This document shows positions 53,181 through 61,633 of a DNA stretch of 64,000 nt, in pieces. The DNA lies in assembly GCF_905200055.1 (NCBI RefSeq), contig NZ_CAJKIS010000007.1, positions 10,479 through 74,478 on the forward strand, in the 5' to 3' direction. Source of the DNA: an uncultured Fusobacterium sp. GTDB lineage: Bacteria > Fusobacteriota > Fusobacteriia > Fusobacteriales > Fusobacteriaceae. Both the position numbers and the translations under genes were made by a program. The notes beneath the pieces were generated by a model, which had not been told where the DNA came from, ran no database searches, and saw nothing but the letters and a program-made list of their open reading frames with translations. Numbering within the stretch: the first letter of the stretch is position 1; each line of letters opens with the position of its first letter.

Positions 53181-53921
53181 TTATGATGCCTCTTGGCTAA
53201 TTTCACCATCTATAAAATAAGCATTTCCTAACAATTTTCCATTTTCATAGAAAATACTCCACTCTCCTGCAAGTTTACCATCTTTAAAATTTCCAACTGC
53301 ATTAATAATTCCATTTGAATAATATTTAACATATTTTCCTTCTCTTACATGGTCTTTATATTCCTCTTTTATCTGTAATTCTCCATTCTCATAATAATAC
53401 TCTGCTTTACCATTTAAAAGAGTGTTACTATAATTTCTTATTGATTCTATATTCCCGTTTTCATAATAAATTATATACTTCCCATGAAGAAGATTATTTT
53501 TAAATGATATACTCTCCTTTATATTTCCATTTGGGTAATATATCATTTTTTTACCATTTAATTTTCCATTTTTAAAGAAAGCTCTCATTTTAATATTTCC
53601 ATCTTCATAATATTTTACCCATTCACCATTGATTTTATCATCTTTAAACATCATATACTCTTCTAGTTGTCCATTTAGATAGAATTGAAGAAAATCTCCG
53701 TTTAACTGTCCATCAATAAATTCACTACTTTCTCTTATCTGCCCTTGAGGATAGTATTTAACTGATTTACCTTCTTTTATTCCATTTACATATTCTTCTT
53801 CCTCCTTAATCTCTTCATTTGCATATTTACAAATAAATTTACCTGTATATGGTTCACTTTCTCCTACTTTATATGCTATACCTCCATATACAACTCTATT
53901 AAAAAATGCCTCTTCTCTCAT
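53181..53921 (-). CDS. cytoplasmic MORN-repeat protein under B12 riboswitch control
   Basis: The 246-residue protein is built from at least eight MORN repeats of about 23 residues. Typical pieces are KYYPQGQIRES, KYYEDGNIKMRA, IYYPNGNIKES, IYYENGNIES and KYYSNGIINA. A different first 40 residues contain YTGKFICKYANEE. There is no signal peptide or membrane helix. MORN (MORN_2) proteins are expanded in invasive fusobacteria, but their biochemical role is unknown. The gene stands alone between rpoN and a cobalamin riboswitch with its own terminator, so its expression should fall when B12 is plentiful. Nothing in the protein suggests corrinoid binding. Confidence 0.88.
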   Translation of the reverse strand: MREEAFFNRVVYGGIAYKVGESEPYTGKFICKYANEEIKEEEEYVNGIKEGKSVKYYPQGQIRESSEFIDGQLNGDFLQFYLNGQLEEYMMFKDDKINGEWVKYYEDGNIKMRAFFKNGKLNGKKMIYYPNGNIKESISFKNNLLHGKYIIYYENGNIESIRNYSNTLLNGKAEYYYENGELQIKEEYKDHVREGKYVKYYSNGIINAVGNFKDGKLAGEWSIFYENGKLLGNAYFIDGEISQEAS

Positions 53922-53944
53922 AACTATCCTCCTTTTCTATAGAA

Positions 53945-53986
53945 TAAAAAAATCCTCAAAACTTACGAACAGTAAATTTTGAGGAT
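53945..53986 (-). terminator. riboswitch expression-platform terminator
   Basis: On the minus strand a 15-bp stem (53972-53986 with 53952-53966, one G-U pair) and seven T residues (53945-53951) lie between the B12 aptamer and the MORN start. Control is therefore by transcription attenuation. Confidence 0.88.
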
Positions 53987-53999
53987 AATCAGCAAAGAC

Positions 54000-54183
54000 T
54001 TATCTTTAAAATTCACACTCGTCCTCGCAAGATGATCTTTTTACAATCATTGGCAGGTCTCCTGACTTAGATTCACTTTACTCACACCCCTTCCCAAATC
54101 TCTTCAGTGGCATTGTGTTTTCATCCTCTTTACAGTGGCGGGACCGTGTTAGATTTTCACTAACTTCCCTTTTAATTTAGCAC
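54000..54183 (-). promoter_or_regulatory. cobalamin (B12) riboswitch aptamer
   Basis: Read on the minus strand, the aptamer begins near 54183 and has AAAAGGGAAG, then GTGAAAATC and CGGTCCCGCCACTGT. A second GCCACTG follows, and the B12 box AGTCAGGAGACCTGCC lies at 54052-54067. These are the conserved segments of the cobalamin riboswitch in the right order. The downstream gene encodes a MORN-repeat protein, not a corrinoid gene. Confidence 0.95.
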
Positions 54184-54228
54184 TAAAAATACTAAAACCA
54201 AATGATTTTTCTATTTTTTTATATTAAT

Positions 54229-54257
54229 ATTATATATCTATATTATATACTTGTCAA
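54229..54257 (-). promoter_or_regulatory. promoter of the riboswitch-MORN transcript
   Basis: On the minus strand a perfect TTGACA (54252-54257), 17 bp and a perfect TATAAT (54229-54234). Transcription starts near 54222, about 40 nt before the aptamer. Confidence 0.9.
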
Positions 54258-54335
54258 TTGCTCTTTTTAACTAAAAACCAATTTATTTCTCTTTAAAAAT
54301 AAAATTACATTTTTTAACTTTTATTTGTAACATTT

Positions 54336-54440
54336 TTGTCACAACATATTGTTATACTTATAATATAAATCTTTCCCCAAGATGTTTTAATATATATATA
54401 TGAAAAAAGCTCTCTATTTGTCCTAGAGAGCTTTTTTATT
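54336..54440 (+). ncRNA. candidate small RNA between the riboswitch and the AGCS gene
   Basis: TTGTCA (54336-54341), 17 bp and TATAAT (54359-54364) form a plus-strand promoter. The transcript would begin near 54371 with CTTTCCCCAAG, a C-rich stretch rare in this genome, and stop at the strong terminator 54403-54437, giving about 70 nt. The plus strand has no gene here. The C-run could pair with ribosome sites. Confidence 0.5.
54403..54437. terminator. bidirectional terminator after the AGCS gene
   Basis: A perfect 14-bp stem AAAAAAGCTCTCTA/TAGAGAGCTTTTTT (54403-54416 with 54424-54437). It ends the AGCS transcript on the minus strand and the candidate small RNA on the plus strand. Confidence 0.93.
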
Positions 54441-55836
54441 ATCTATTATTTTTTAATTTCACTTCATAAGCTTTTAGATGATCAATAGCTATTTTTGATA
54501 TAGGTATTATACATATAATATTTATTACTGTCATAATTCCCAATCCGAAATCTGCTAAAGACCATACAAAGAAGTTTTGTTCAATTCCTCCAATATATAC
54601 CATTACAACTACAAGTAAATGATATAGTTTATCAAAAGTTTCATTCTCACTTAAAAAACTCATAGCATTTTTACCATAATATGCTACTCCTAATATTGTA
54701 CTCAATGAGAAGAAGAATAATACTACCACAGTAAATGGTATTCCTATCCAACCTACATGAGTTTTCATAGCCTCTTGGAAAAGTGTCATTCCTGAGAAAC
54801 CTGCAACTTTATCAGCATCTGCTAATAGGATTACAAAGGCTGTTGCACTACATACAACTAAAGTATCAACGAATACTCCTAAAGCTTGAACCATTCCTTG
54901 TTTTGCTGGATCTTCAATATCTACAATTGCTGCTGCATAGTTTGAGTTTCCACTTCCTGCCTCATTTGAGAAAAGTCCTCTTCTAACTCCTTGCATTATA
55001 ACTCCACCAACAGCTCCTCCTAAAAACTCTTTTCCTCCAAAAGCTTGGTAAAAGATATTTGTTATCATTTGAGGTATTCCAGTTATATTAGTTATAATTA
55101 CATAAGCTACTACTAATAAATATAATATCGCCATTACAGGTACAATTTTATTTAAAGCAGAGATTATCGCATCTTTTTTACCTTTACCAAAAATTATACA
55201 TGTAACTATTGTAGCTAAAACTATTGAAACAAATCTTATATCAGCTCTTTCACCATAAATATTTGCTATTCCTGTTGATTGTAAAAAAGAGTTTATTCCA
55301 TTTCCATAAGCACTTAATATAGACTCTGTTACTGAGTTTGACATTACTTGAATAACTCCAACATAACATATGATAGATGCTATTACATATATTGCTCCTA
55401 ACCATCTCATATTTAATCTCTTCTCAATTATCCAAGGAGTTCCACCTTTATATACTCCATCTTTCACTTTTATTCTGTAGATAACTGCTAAACTTGATTC
55501 AACAAAAGATGTTGATGCTCCTAACAATGCTACAAGCCACATCCAAAATAGTGCCCCTGGACCTCCTATTGAAACAGCTGCTACAACTCCAGAAATATTT
55601 CCTGCTCCTACTCTACATGCTGTTCCTAAAAAGAATGTCTCAAGTGAGCTTACTCCATCTTTATCATTTGTTTTATTATTTTTTAATATTCTAATTATAT
55701 CCCCAAATAATCTAAATTGCATAAACCTTGTTCTAACTGTAAAATATAATGCTGTTCCAATTAGCATTACAACCAATATATTTTTCCCCCACAATAGATT
55801 ATTTACCCAATCAATTACCATTCTAATACTTTCCAC
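54439..55836 (-). CDS. alanine/glycine:cation symporter (AGCS family)
   Basis: The 465-residue inner-membrane carrier has about 10-11 helices and the AGCS signature GTACRVGAGNISGVV. It also has GGPGALFWMWLVALLG and GVRRGLFSNEAGSGNSNYAAA. It imports alanine or glycine with Na+ or H+, a fuel route fitting an amino-acid-fermenting fusobacterium. It has its own promoter region and a terminator, and is not linked in function to its neighbours. The exact amino acid is not predictable. Confidence 0.93.
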   Translation of the reverse strand: MESIRMVIDWVNNLLWGKNILVVMLIGTALYFTVRTRFMQFRLFGDIIRILKNNKTNDKDGVSSLETFFLGTACRVGAGNISGVVAAVSIGGPGALFWMWLVALLGASTSFVESSLAVIYRIKVKDGVYKGGTPWIIEKRLNMRWLGAIYVIASIICYVGVIQVMSNSVTESILSAYGNGINSFLQSTGIANIYGERADIRFVSIVLATIVTCIIFGKGKKDAIISALNKIVPVMAILYLLVVAYVIITNITGIPQMITNIFYQAFGGKEFLGGAVGGVIMQGVRRGLFSNEAGSGNSNYAAAIVDIEDPAKQGMVQALGVFVDTLVVCSATAFVILLADADKVAGFSGMTLFQEAMKTHVGWIGIPFTVVVLFFFSLSTILGVAYYGKNAMSFLSENETFDKLYHLLVVVMVYIGGIEQNFFVWSLADFGLGIMTVINIICIIPISKIAIDHLKAYEVKLKNNR

Positions 55837-55897
55837 AAGTCTATCCTCCTATACTGCCTTTTGTTACGATAGGTATATAGTATCACTATTTTATAAA

Positions 55898-55951
55898 AAA
55901 ATAAAACCTCCAAAAAAAATAATTTTATGTTCGGATTATTTTTTTTGAAGG
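55898..55951 (-). terminator. terminator after neuA
   Basis: A 17-bp A/T-rich stem with one mismatch (55907-55923 with 55935-55951) is followed by a minus-strand T-rich run. Confidence 0.75.
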
Positions 55952-56012
55952 CTTATTTATTAAGGTTTTCTATTTTATTTTCTTTTAATTTTTGTTCGGT
56001 GTAATAAAATTA

Positions 56013-56735
56013 TTACATCATCTCTTCTGCTTCTTTTTCTCTTTCTTTCTCTAAATAGTACTCTACAATCTTAATATCTATATAATTATCTATATCAGTA
56101 GAATATTTATTTTCCATTATATAAGCTAATTTTCCATCATTTAAGCTTGTATCATTATTAAAGTCTTTATCTAACTTTTGAATATAGATTGCTCCATCAA
56201 CTTTATAGAATTTTGGAAAATCCTGCCTTCTCACTGTACTATTCATATGTAGTAGATTTTCCACAGTATCATCTTCATTTAAAGTTCTCATCAATATTGG
56301 GTGTTCTTCAACTTCTGTAACACTTACAAGACTTCTCTCTTCACTTGCAAAAATCTTTTCAATAGCCTCATCTACATGCCAACTTTTTCTCAATGGAACT
56401 GTATTTTGTAATAAAACAACGTAGTCATATGGTCCATCCATCTCATTCATTGTATCTACTGCATGAACTAAAGCATCTATTGACTTAGAAGTATCCTTTG
56501 CAAGCTCTGCTGGTCTCATAAATGGAACATCTCCTCCACACTCTTCAGATACTCTTTTTATTAAAAGATCATCTGTTGAAATAACTGTTCTATCTATATA
56601 CTTTGAGCCTTTAGCACACTGTATTGAATAGTGAATAAGAGGTCTACCTCCAACATTGATTATATTTTTTAGTGGTACTCCTTTGCTCCCACCTCTAGCT
56701 GGAATTACTGCTAATATCTTTTTACCTTTGTACAT
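56013..56735 (-). CDS. neuA: CMP-N-acetylneuraminate cytidylyltransferase
   Basis: The 240-residue cytosolic enzyme activates sialic acid with CTP. It has the nucleotide loop ILAVIPARGGSKGVPLKN, then GRPLIHYSI, TVISTDD and QNTVPLRKSWHVDEAIEK. It is the third gene after the GT52 transferase and the flippase on the same strand (12-nt gap after the flippase), so the trio makes and transfers CMP-sialate to a surface glycan. neuB and neuC are not in the window; sialic acid may come from scavenging or from genes elsewhere. Related activators of legionaminic or pseudaminic acid look similar, so the exact nonulosonate is not certain. Confidence 0.85.
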   Translation of the reverse strand: MYKGKKILAVIPARGGSKGVPLKNIINVGGRPLIHYSIQCAKGSKYIDRTVISTDDLLIKRVSEECGGDVPFMRPAELAKDTSKSIDALVHAVDTMNEMDGPYDYVVLLQNTVPLRKSWHVDEAIEKIFASEERSLVSVTEVEEHPILMRTLNEDDTVENLLHMNSTVRRQDFPKFYKVDGAIYIQKLDKDFNNDTSLNDGKLAYIMENKYSTDIDNYIDIKIVEYYLEKEREKEAEEMM

Positions 56736-56747
56736 TTTTCCACCTCA

Positions 56748-58031
56748 CTATAATTTTTTTCTAAGTATCTCTATTAAATAAAAAGAGTTAAATGATTTTA
56801 ACTGTATAACTGCTTGTTCTCTATACTCTTTAATAAAGAAATCTATTATAAAAATTGTAAATACTTGAGTTATTGCAGTTGCCATTGCTGCTCCATTGAT
56901 ACCAAATCTTTTAATTAATATATAATTTAGTATAGCATTTATTCCAAGCCCTGCTGTTGTCTTATAAAAGCTTTTCTTAGTTATCTCCTTCAATGTCATA
57001 TGCCCAGTTTGTAAAGCTCCATTTGCCTTCATTAAAACTGCTAAAGTCAAAATACTATATACCATAATTGCTGGAAGATAATCCTTTGAAAAAATATATG
57101 GGAACACTATTCTAATAACAAAAATTGAGGAGAAACATCCTAATATATATAGTTGTGTTATCAATACATTACTTTTCAAATAAAACTTAATATACTCTCT
57201 ATAATCCTCTTTAAAAAGATTTATCATCTTAGGGAAAAGTGAAGTCTGCATAGGTACAATCATTATTGCAAAAATATCAGCAAGTTGCACTCCAATAGTA
57301 TAAATTCCTACCTCTTCTTTTCCTAATAAAACTCCTAGCATTATTTTATCTAACTGAGTATACATTAAAAAAGAAATATAACTAGCCCATAGATAAAAAC
57401 TCTCTTTCATCATATCATGTAATAAATTTTTATCTAACTTCCCTTTTTTATCCTTTTTATACTCTTTAATATACATATATTTCAATAGTGCCATTCTAAT
57501 CAAACTACCTATACATCTTATTACAGGAACTGCAATAATAGAGTATTGCATCACTATTCCTAAATATTGCAAAGTATATGATACAAGTTTTACAATATTA
57601 TTTGAAACTACTATCTTTCTAGCTTGTAGCTTATATTCAAAAAAGTTTTCTATTCCTGTTGTAGAGGTAGTTAAAATATTATCAACACATAGTAAAACTA
57701 AAATTATATACAATGTCCTATCTATATTTAAAAATTTTCCCACTACAAGAGCAAAGAAAAATAGTACAATAGCTATCATATTCCTAAAAAAAGTAACATT
57801 ATATACTACTGAATGATAATTTTCTTCATCATAATACTTCTTTATAACTCTACTATTTAAAATCTCAAAAAATATAGCTGAAAATGCCACTATTGACACA
57901 GCAAAACTATATATCCCATAAGATGAACTTCCATAATAGTTAGCTATCTTTACACCTATAAAAAATTGTAGAACCAGTATAAAAATTCTATCAAAGATCA
58001 GCCAACCTATATTTTTTATTATTTTTCCCAT
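56748..58031 (-). CDS. Wzx-type polysaccharide flippase
   Basis: The 427-residue protein has 12 predicted membrane helices and the MATE/MOP fold of Wzx flippases. It has the early segment NIGWLIFDRIFILVLQFFIG, MKESFYLWASYISFLMYTQLDKIMLG and GLGINAILNYILIKRFGINGAAMATA. Such proteins flip undecaprenyl-linked oligosaccharides to the periplasm. It lies 9 nt after the sialyltransferase gene and 12 nt before neuA, so it probably moves a sialylated unit or the O-unit of a lipooligosaccharide. A role in exporting another glycan is possible. Confidence 0.87.
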   Translation of the reverse strand: MGKIIKNIGWLIFDRIFILVLQFFIGVKIANYYGSSSYGIYSFAVSIVAFSAIFFEILNSRVIKKYYDEENYHSVVYNVTFFRNMIAIVLFFFALVVGKFLNIDRTLYIILVLLCVDNILTTSTTGIENFFEYKLQARKIVVSNNIVKLVSYTLQYLGIVMQYSIIAVPVIRCIGSLIRMALLKYMYIKEYKKDKKGKLDKNLLHDMMKESFYLWASYISFLMYTQLDKIMLGVLLGKEEVGIYTIGVQLADIFAIMIVPMQTSLFPKMINLFKEDYREYIKFYLKSNVLITQLYILGCFSSIFVIRIVFPYIFSKDYLPAIMVYSILTLAVLMKANGALQTGHMTLKEITKKSFYKTTAGLGINAILNYILIKRFGINGAAMATAITQVFTIFIIDFFIKEYREQAVIQLKSFNSFYLIEILRKKL

Positions 58032-58040
58032 GCCTACCGC

Positions 58041-59039
58041 CTATTTTGAATTTAAACTTTCCAACGAAATATCTCCAAACTTATCTAAAAGCTTTTTATT
58101 TATCTTAGTTCCATAAAAATCAACTTTACAATCTTTTCCAATTCCCAATGCTGCTGTTGAAAAAATAGTGACTGCCCTTTTAAACTTTATTCCCATTAAC
58201 AATAAAATCTCAAAAGGAAAAACATTATCTAAAATTAGAGCCTTTGAAAAACAGTTTCTATAATCTGTTTTCTCTCTTGGATGAGTCTTTATTATCATAT
58301 TTTCACTGTTGTAATTTTTCATTATCTCTTTGTAAATTTCTAATTTCTCATCCTCTGACATTATCTCATCTTCTGATAGTGGTTGAGTTAAAAGAATTTC
58401 ATCTCTACCTTTAATTTGATTTAAAATATCCTTTTCAAAGCCAAATATCTCTAATATCTCTAACTTTTCCTCTTCTGTTTTTCTATCCCATAATTTTTGA
58501 AGATCTATTATTTCAACTTTTTCCTCTATACTTTTAGGGATTTCAGCTATTCCTGTTAAATATATTTTCTCTATATTCTTAGACTTACCAAAAGGGATAT
58601 AAGTTGAATACATTCCCCTAAAAAATAGTTTTATCTTCTCTTTTAGAGTTCTCTGTGGAGCTTGATAATCAATATAGTTGATTGTTCCATCTTCGATTAA
58701 ATATCTAAATTTATCTATGAATGGAAGAGCTATATCCATACTATCATTTCCATAGATCTCTAAATTTTTCACTGTTAATTTTAGCCAGAAAGCATAGATA
58801 TGCCAATAAAAAATCTCATAATAATATGATAAAAATTGATATACTTTTCCCTTTCCATCTCTAGTTAATGATTTTAATACCCCATAACCTGAATATCTAC
58901 ATCTACTTTTCTTCTCTAAATTTGAAAAAATAGCTCTAGGAAACATCTTTCCAAATAAAAAATATGTATCTTTCCAATCTTTTTTTAAAAGCAAATATAG
59001 AAAAAAGCTGTAACTTGTATTTACAATTAAAATTTTCAT
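58041..59039 (-). CDS. GT52-like sialyltransferase
   Basis: The 332-residue protein shows the three motifs shared by bacterial sialyltransferases of families GT38, GT52 and GT80. They are D/E-D/E-G as LIEDGTINY (Glu116, Asp117), HP as IKTHPRE (His253, Pro254) and the serine/threonine motif as TIFSTAALG (Ser294, Thr295). Spacing best fits GT52, the lipooligosaccharide sialyltransferases. It would add sialic acid from CMP-Neu5Ac, made by neuA in the same operon, to a surface sugar, mimicking host glycans. No signal peptide is seen; it acts on the cytoplasmic face. It has a lysine-rich middle typical of this genome. Confidence 0.8.
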   Translation of the reverse strand: MKILIVNTSYSFFLYLLLKKDWKDTYFLFGKMFPRAIFSNLEKKSRCRYSGYGVLKSLTRDGKGKVYQFLSYYYEIFYWHIYAFWLKLTVKNLEIYGNDSMDIALPFIDKFRYLIEDGTINYIDYQAPQRTLKEKIKLFFRGMYSTYIPFGKSKNIEKIYLTGIAEIPKSIEEKVEIIDLQKLWDRKTEEEKLEILEIFGFEKDILNQIKGRDEILLTQPLSEDEIMSEDEKLEIYKEIMKNYNSENMIIKTHPREKTDYRNCFSKALILDNVFPFEILLLMGIKFKRAVTIFSTAALGIGKDCKVDFYGTKINKKLLDKFGDISLESLNSK

Positions 59040-59119
59040 CTGTCCTCCAACGAAATTTATTTATGAGTTATTTTATCATTATTTAGAAAAGTTTCAAATA
59101 GAAAAATAAAAATATTTTT

Positions 59120-60481
59120 CTATTTGTATTCTACTTTTATTCCAAGTTTTTTTAATAAGTTTTCATCAACTTTTCCAGTAACCTTCATTCCATTAGCTTT
59201 TTGAAACTCTTGAATTGCCCTTTCTCCTCTATATCCTTTCCATGATAAAACTGTATAAAGATAATCTTCTGAATATACAAGTTTTTTACCCTTATTCTCA
59301 ACTTTTTTTATTGAAATATTTTTTTGATTGTTATTACTATCTTTCTTTTCTGTTGCTATAATTTTATCTTTTAAATTATCTAAATTTTCCTTTAAAGTAT
59401 TTTTTGTTGTATTATTCTTTTCCTCTTTTTTAATATCTTCTACTTTAATATTTTTTTCTCTGTTTATCTCTTCAATTTTTGTAGTTTCATTTTTCTCTTT
59501 TACTTCTCTTTTCATAAAAAATGTAAAAAAGATACTATAACCTAATAATATAACAATAATAAACATAAAAATAACATTTTTAGTTTTTGCACTTCCTAAT
59601 TCTTCTTTAATATTTTCAGAATATATACTATTATATATTTCTAGAAAACCTATTCCTAATCTTGTTGGTGTATTATAGTTAGCATCTGACAATTGTGATA
59701 ACAATAGATCATTATCATTTGTATGCCCTATTGCTGTAATAAAAGGTACTCCTAACTCAACTATTTTCTCACAAAAAACTATATCATCAAAATAATCTAA
59801 ATCATTTCCCCCACCTTTTATAAACACTAAACCATCTATTTTTTTATTCTTTTGTTTCTTTCTAATTTCGCTTAAAACTCTTTTTTTATCAAAAAATTCA
59901 CTCGTCTCTAATTTCATTCTTATGATATTACTTTCATTTTCAAAATCTAATCCAAAGTTATATTTTAAATTCTTTTTTTCGCTCTCGTTCAAATATAAAT
60001 CATTTAAAATATCTCTTTTTTTATTATTAAGAATAAAGTTCTTACTCACTATATATAATAAATTTATTTTTTCTTTTTTAACTATTTTTTTCTTTATCAC
60101 ACCTAATATATCTATTTTTTTTCTTTTTAAAATTTCTTCTTTCCTTTTTAAAGTATCTAAGTATATATTTTCATCCTCTACTTTTTCTATCTCTTTTACT
60201 TTTAATTGATTAGATCCTTTTGGATTTTCTAAAGTTTTATATTTTTTTAATTCTCCTATTATTTTATAAATTTTTCCATTTTCTAATTTTATTCTATCTT
60301 CATTATTAATTTCTTTCAAAGCTACTATTTTCATATTGATATCTGCTAAATATTCCCAACTTTTTTCTTTTCCTTGAACTTCAATATACTTTCCTATTAA
60401 TATTATCTCTTTTATAGTATCTCCATCATTTATATTTTTCCAAAGGTTTGCCTCTTGAAAGTCTATTATCTCTTTTATCAT
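59120..60481 (-). CDS. exonuclease VII large-subunit-like domain fused to a membrane helix and peptidoglycan-binding domain
   Basis: The 453-residue protein has four parts. Residues about 15-100 look like an OB fold, as in XseA. Residues about 120-280 keep the XseA core IKGGGNDLDYFDD (Gly223-225) and ITAIGHTNDNDLL (His253, Asp257), followed by PTRLGIGF. One membrane helix lies at about 302-323. After it comes a Lys/Glu/Asn-rich linker and a C-terminal peptidoglycan-binding domain (about 405-450, with RAIQEFQKANGMKVTGKVDE). The usual XseA C-terminal coiled coil is missing and the early nuclease part is degenerate. No xseB is nearby. It lies between two glycan gene sets; a terminator-like hairpin lies just before it. 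I know no such fusion with a described function. Confidence 0.75.
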   Translation of the reverse strand: MIKEIIDFQEANLWKNINDGDTIKEIILIGKYIEVQGKEKSWEYLADINMKIVALKEINNEDRIKLENGKIYKIIGELKKYKTLENPKGSNQLKVKEIEKVEDENIYLDTLKRKEEILKRKKIDILGVIKKKIVKKEKINLLYIVSKNFILNNKKRDILNDLYLNESEKKNLKYNFGLDFENESNIIRMKLETSEFFDKKRVLSEIRKKQKNKKIDGLVFIKGGGNDLDYFDDIVFCEKIVELGVPFITAIGHTNDNDLLLSQLSDANYNTPTRLGIGFLEIYNSIYSENIKEELGSAKTKNVIFMFIIVILLGYSIFFTFFMKREVKEKNETTKIEEINREKNIKVEDIKKEEKNNTTKNTLKENLDNLKDKIIATEKKDSNNNQKNISIKKVENKGKKLVYSEDYLYTVLSWKGYRGERAIQEFQKANGMKVTGKVDENLLKKLGIKVEYK

Positions 60482-60495
60482 TTTCTACCTCCAAA

Positions 60496-60554
60496 AAATA
60501 AAAAACTCTTGATTCTTAATTGATTATTCCTCATAATCTATCAATCGTCAAGAG
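60496..60554 (-). terminator. hairpin between GT9 and the ExoVII-like gene
   Basis: On the minus strand CTCTTGA/TCAAGAG (60506-60512 with 60548-60554) and an inner ATTGAT/ATCAAT pair are followed by TTTTTATTTTTT that runs into the ribosome site of the next gene. Confidence 0.7.
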
Positions 60555-60584
60555 ATATTTTTAATAATTATTCTATTCTTTTCT

Positions 60585-61613
60585 CTATTTAGCTATAAAT
60601 TTTTTACTCATTTCTTCTATTTTATCAAATACATAATCTGGATCAATCAAATTATATTGCCCTTTATAATCTAAGCCCTCACAATTTCTTACATCATTCG
60701 GTTCTACTCCTTGATGTCTCTCATTTGCATTAGATAGCCACTCTTTTTTTGACGCACTTGGACTAAAAATAGCAAAACTAGGGATATCTAAACTTTGAGC
60801 CAAATGTCTAGGTCCACCCTCATTTCCAAAGAAAAAGTTGCAATTAGCTATAACCATTGCTAATTCTCTAATACTCTTTGTATTAATATTTACAAAAAGA
60901 TCTCTCTTATTCTCAAATTTTTCATAAAATTTCATTATAAAATCTTTTTCATCTGGTGAATAGAAGAAAATAATCTGCCCTTTTAGTTCATCTCTAACTC
61001 TTTCTACAATTTTCTTCATCTTTTCTATATTGTATATTTTAGATTCTCTTCTTGAATTAGCTGCACAAATATAAACTGGTCTATTGAAATCTATCCCAGC
61101 ATCTAACATTCTCTTTCTCATTTGAGATTTTTCTTCAAAAGTTAAAGTAATAATATAATTATTATCATACATCACCTTATATTCCTGCTCTAAAGGTTTT
61201 AACATCTTTAAAAATTTATCTACCTTATCCTTTGCATCTCTAGGTTCATCAATTTTATAGTTGTATGTATACCCTCTCTTTGGTTTTCTTCTTCCTATTC
61301 TATATCTACTTCCTAAAGAAAATAGAGTGAAAACTTCACTTTTTGGAGTTGACATAATATCAATAACTATATCATATTTTTTTCTTGTAACCTTCCACAC
61401 TTTTGCTAGATATTTAAAAGGATTTTTTTGCTCCTCTTTAGTTATAGATATTACATTATCTATATACTTATGATTTTCAAATAAAGGTGAGATATGTTCA
61501 TATACTACATAATCAATCTCTGCCTCTGGAAAAGTTCTTTTTAATGTGTTGCAAATTACAGAACTTAATATAGCATCTCCTATCTGTTTAAATCTAACTA
61601 CTAGAATTTTCAT
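60585..61613 (-). CDS. GT9 (heptosyltransferase-like) glycosyltransferase
   Basis: The 342-residue cytosolic enzyme has the GT9 two-lobe plan. The start is MKILVVRFKQIGDAILSSV and the C-terminal lobe has GNEGGPRHLAQSLDIPSFAIFSPSAS-type sequence. It has the AANSRRESK segment in the nucleotide-sugar lobe. The family adds heptose or related sugars to lipopolysaccharide core. It is the third gene of rfbA-rfbB-GT9 (20-nt gap), which links it to surface glycan assembly, perhaps with a dTDP-sugar. The donor is not resolved. Confidence 0.87.
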   Translation of the reverse strand: MKILVVRFKQIGDAILSSVICNTLKRTFPEAEIDYVVYEHISPLFENHKYIDNVISITKEEQKNPFKYLAKVWKVTRKKYDIVIDIMSTPKSEVFTLFSLGSRYRIGRRKPKRGYTYNYKIDEPRDAKDKVDKFLKMLKPLEQEYKVMYDNNYIITLTFEEKSQMRKRMLDAGIDFNRPVYICAANSRRESKIYNIEKMKKIVERVRDELKGQIIFFYSPDEKDFIMKFYEKFENKRDLFVNINTKSIRELAMVIANCNFFFGNEGGPRHLAQSLDIPSFAIFSPSASKKEWLSNANERHQGVEPNDVRNCEGLDYKGQYNLIDPDYVFDKIEEMSKKFIAK

Positions 61614-61633
61614 TTTATTTACCTCTATTTTAA

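Noticed and set aside
54301..54330. A possible Pho-box pair (ATTACA and TAACTT) before the candidate small RNA.
   Set aside because: Only two loose matches at 11-bp spacing and none further in register; not enough in AT-rich DNA.
59328..60209. Plus-strand frames of 70 and 95 codons, hydrophobic and Phe/Ser-rich, opposite the ExoVII-like gene.
   Set aside because: They are antisense to a lysine-rich coding region, which gives Phe/Leu-rich frames on the other strand. No ribosome sites or family features were seen.
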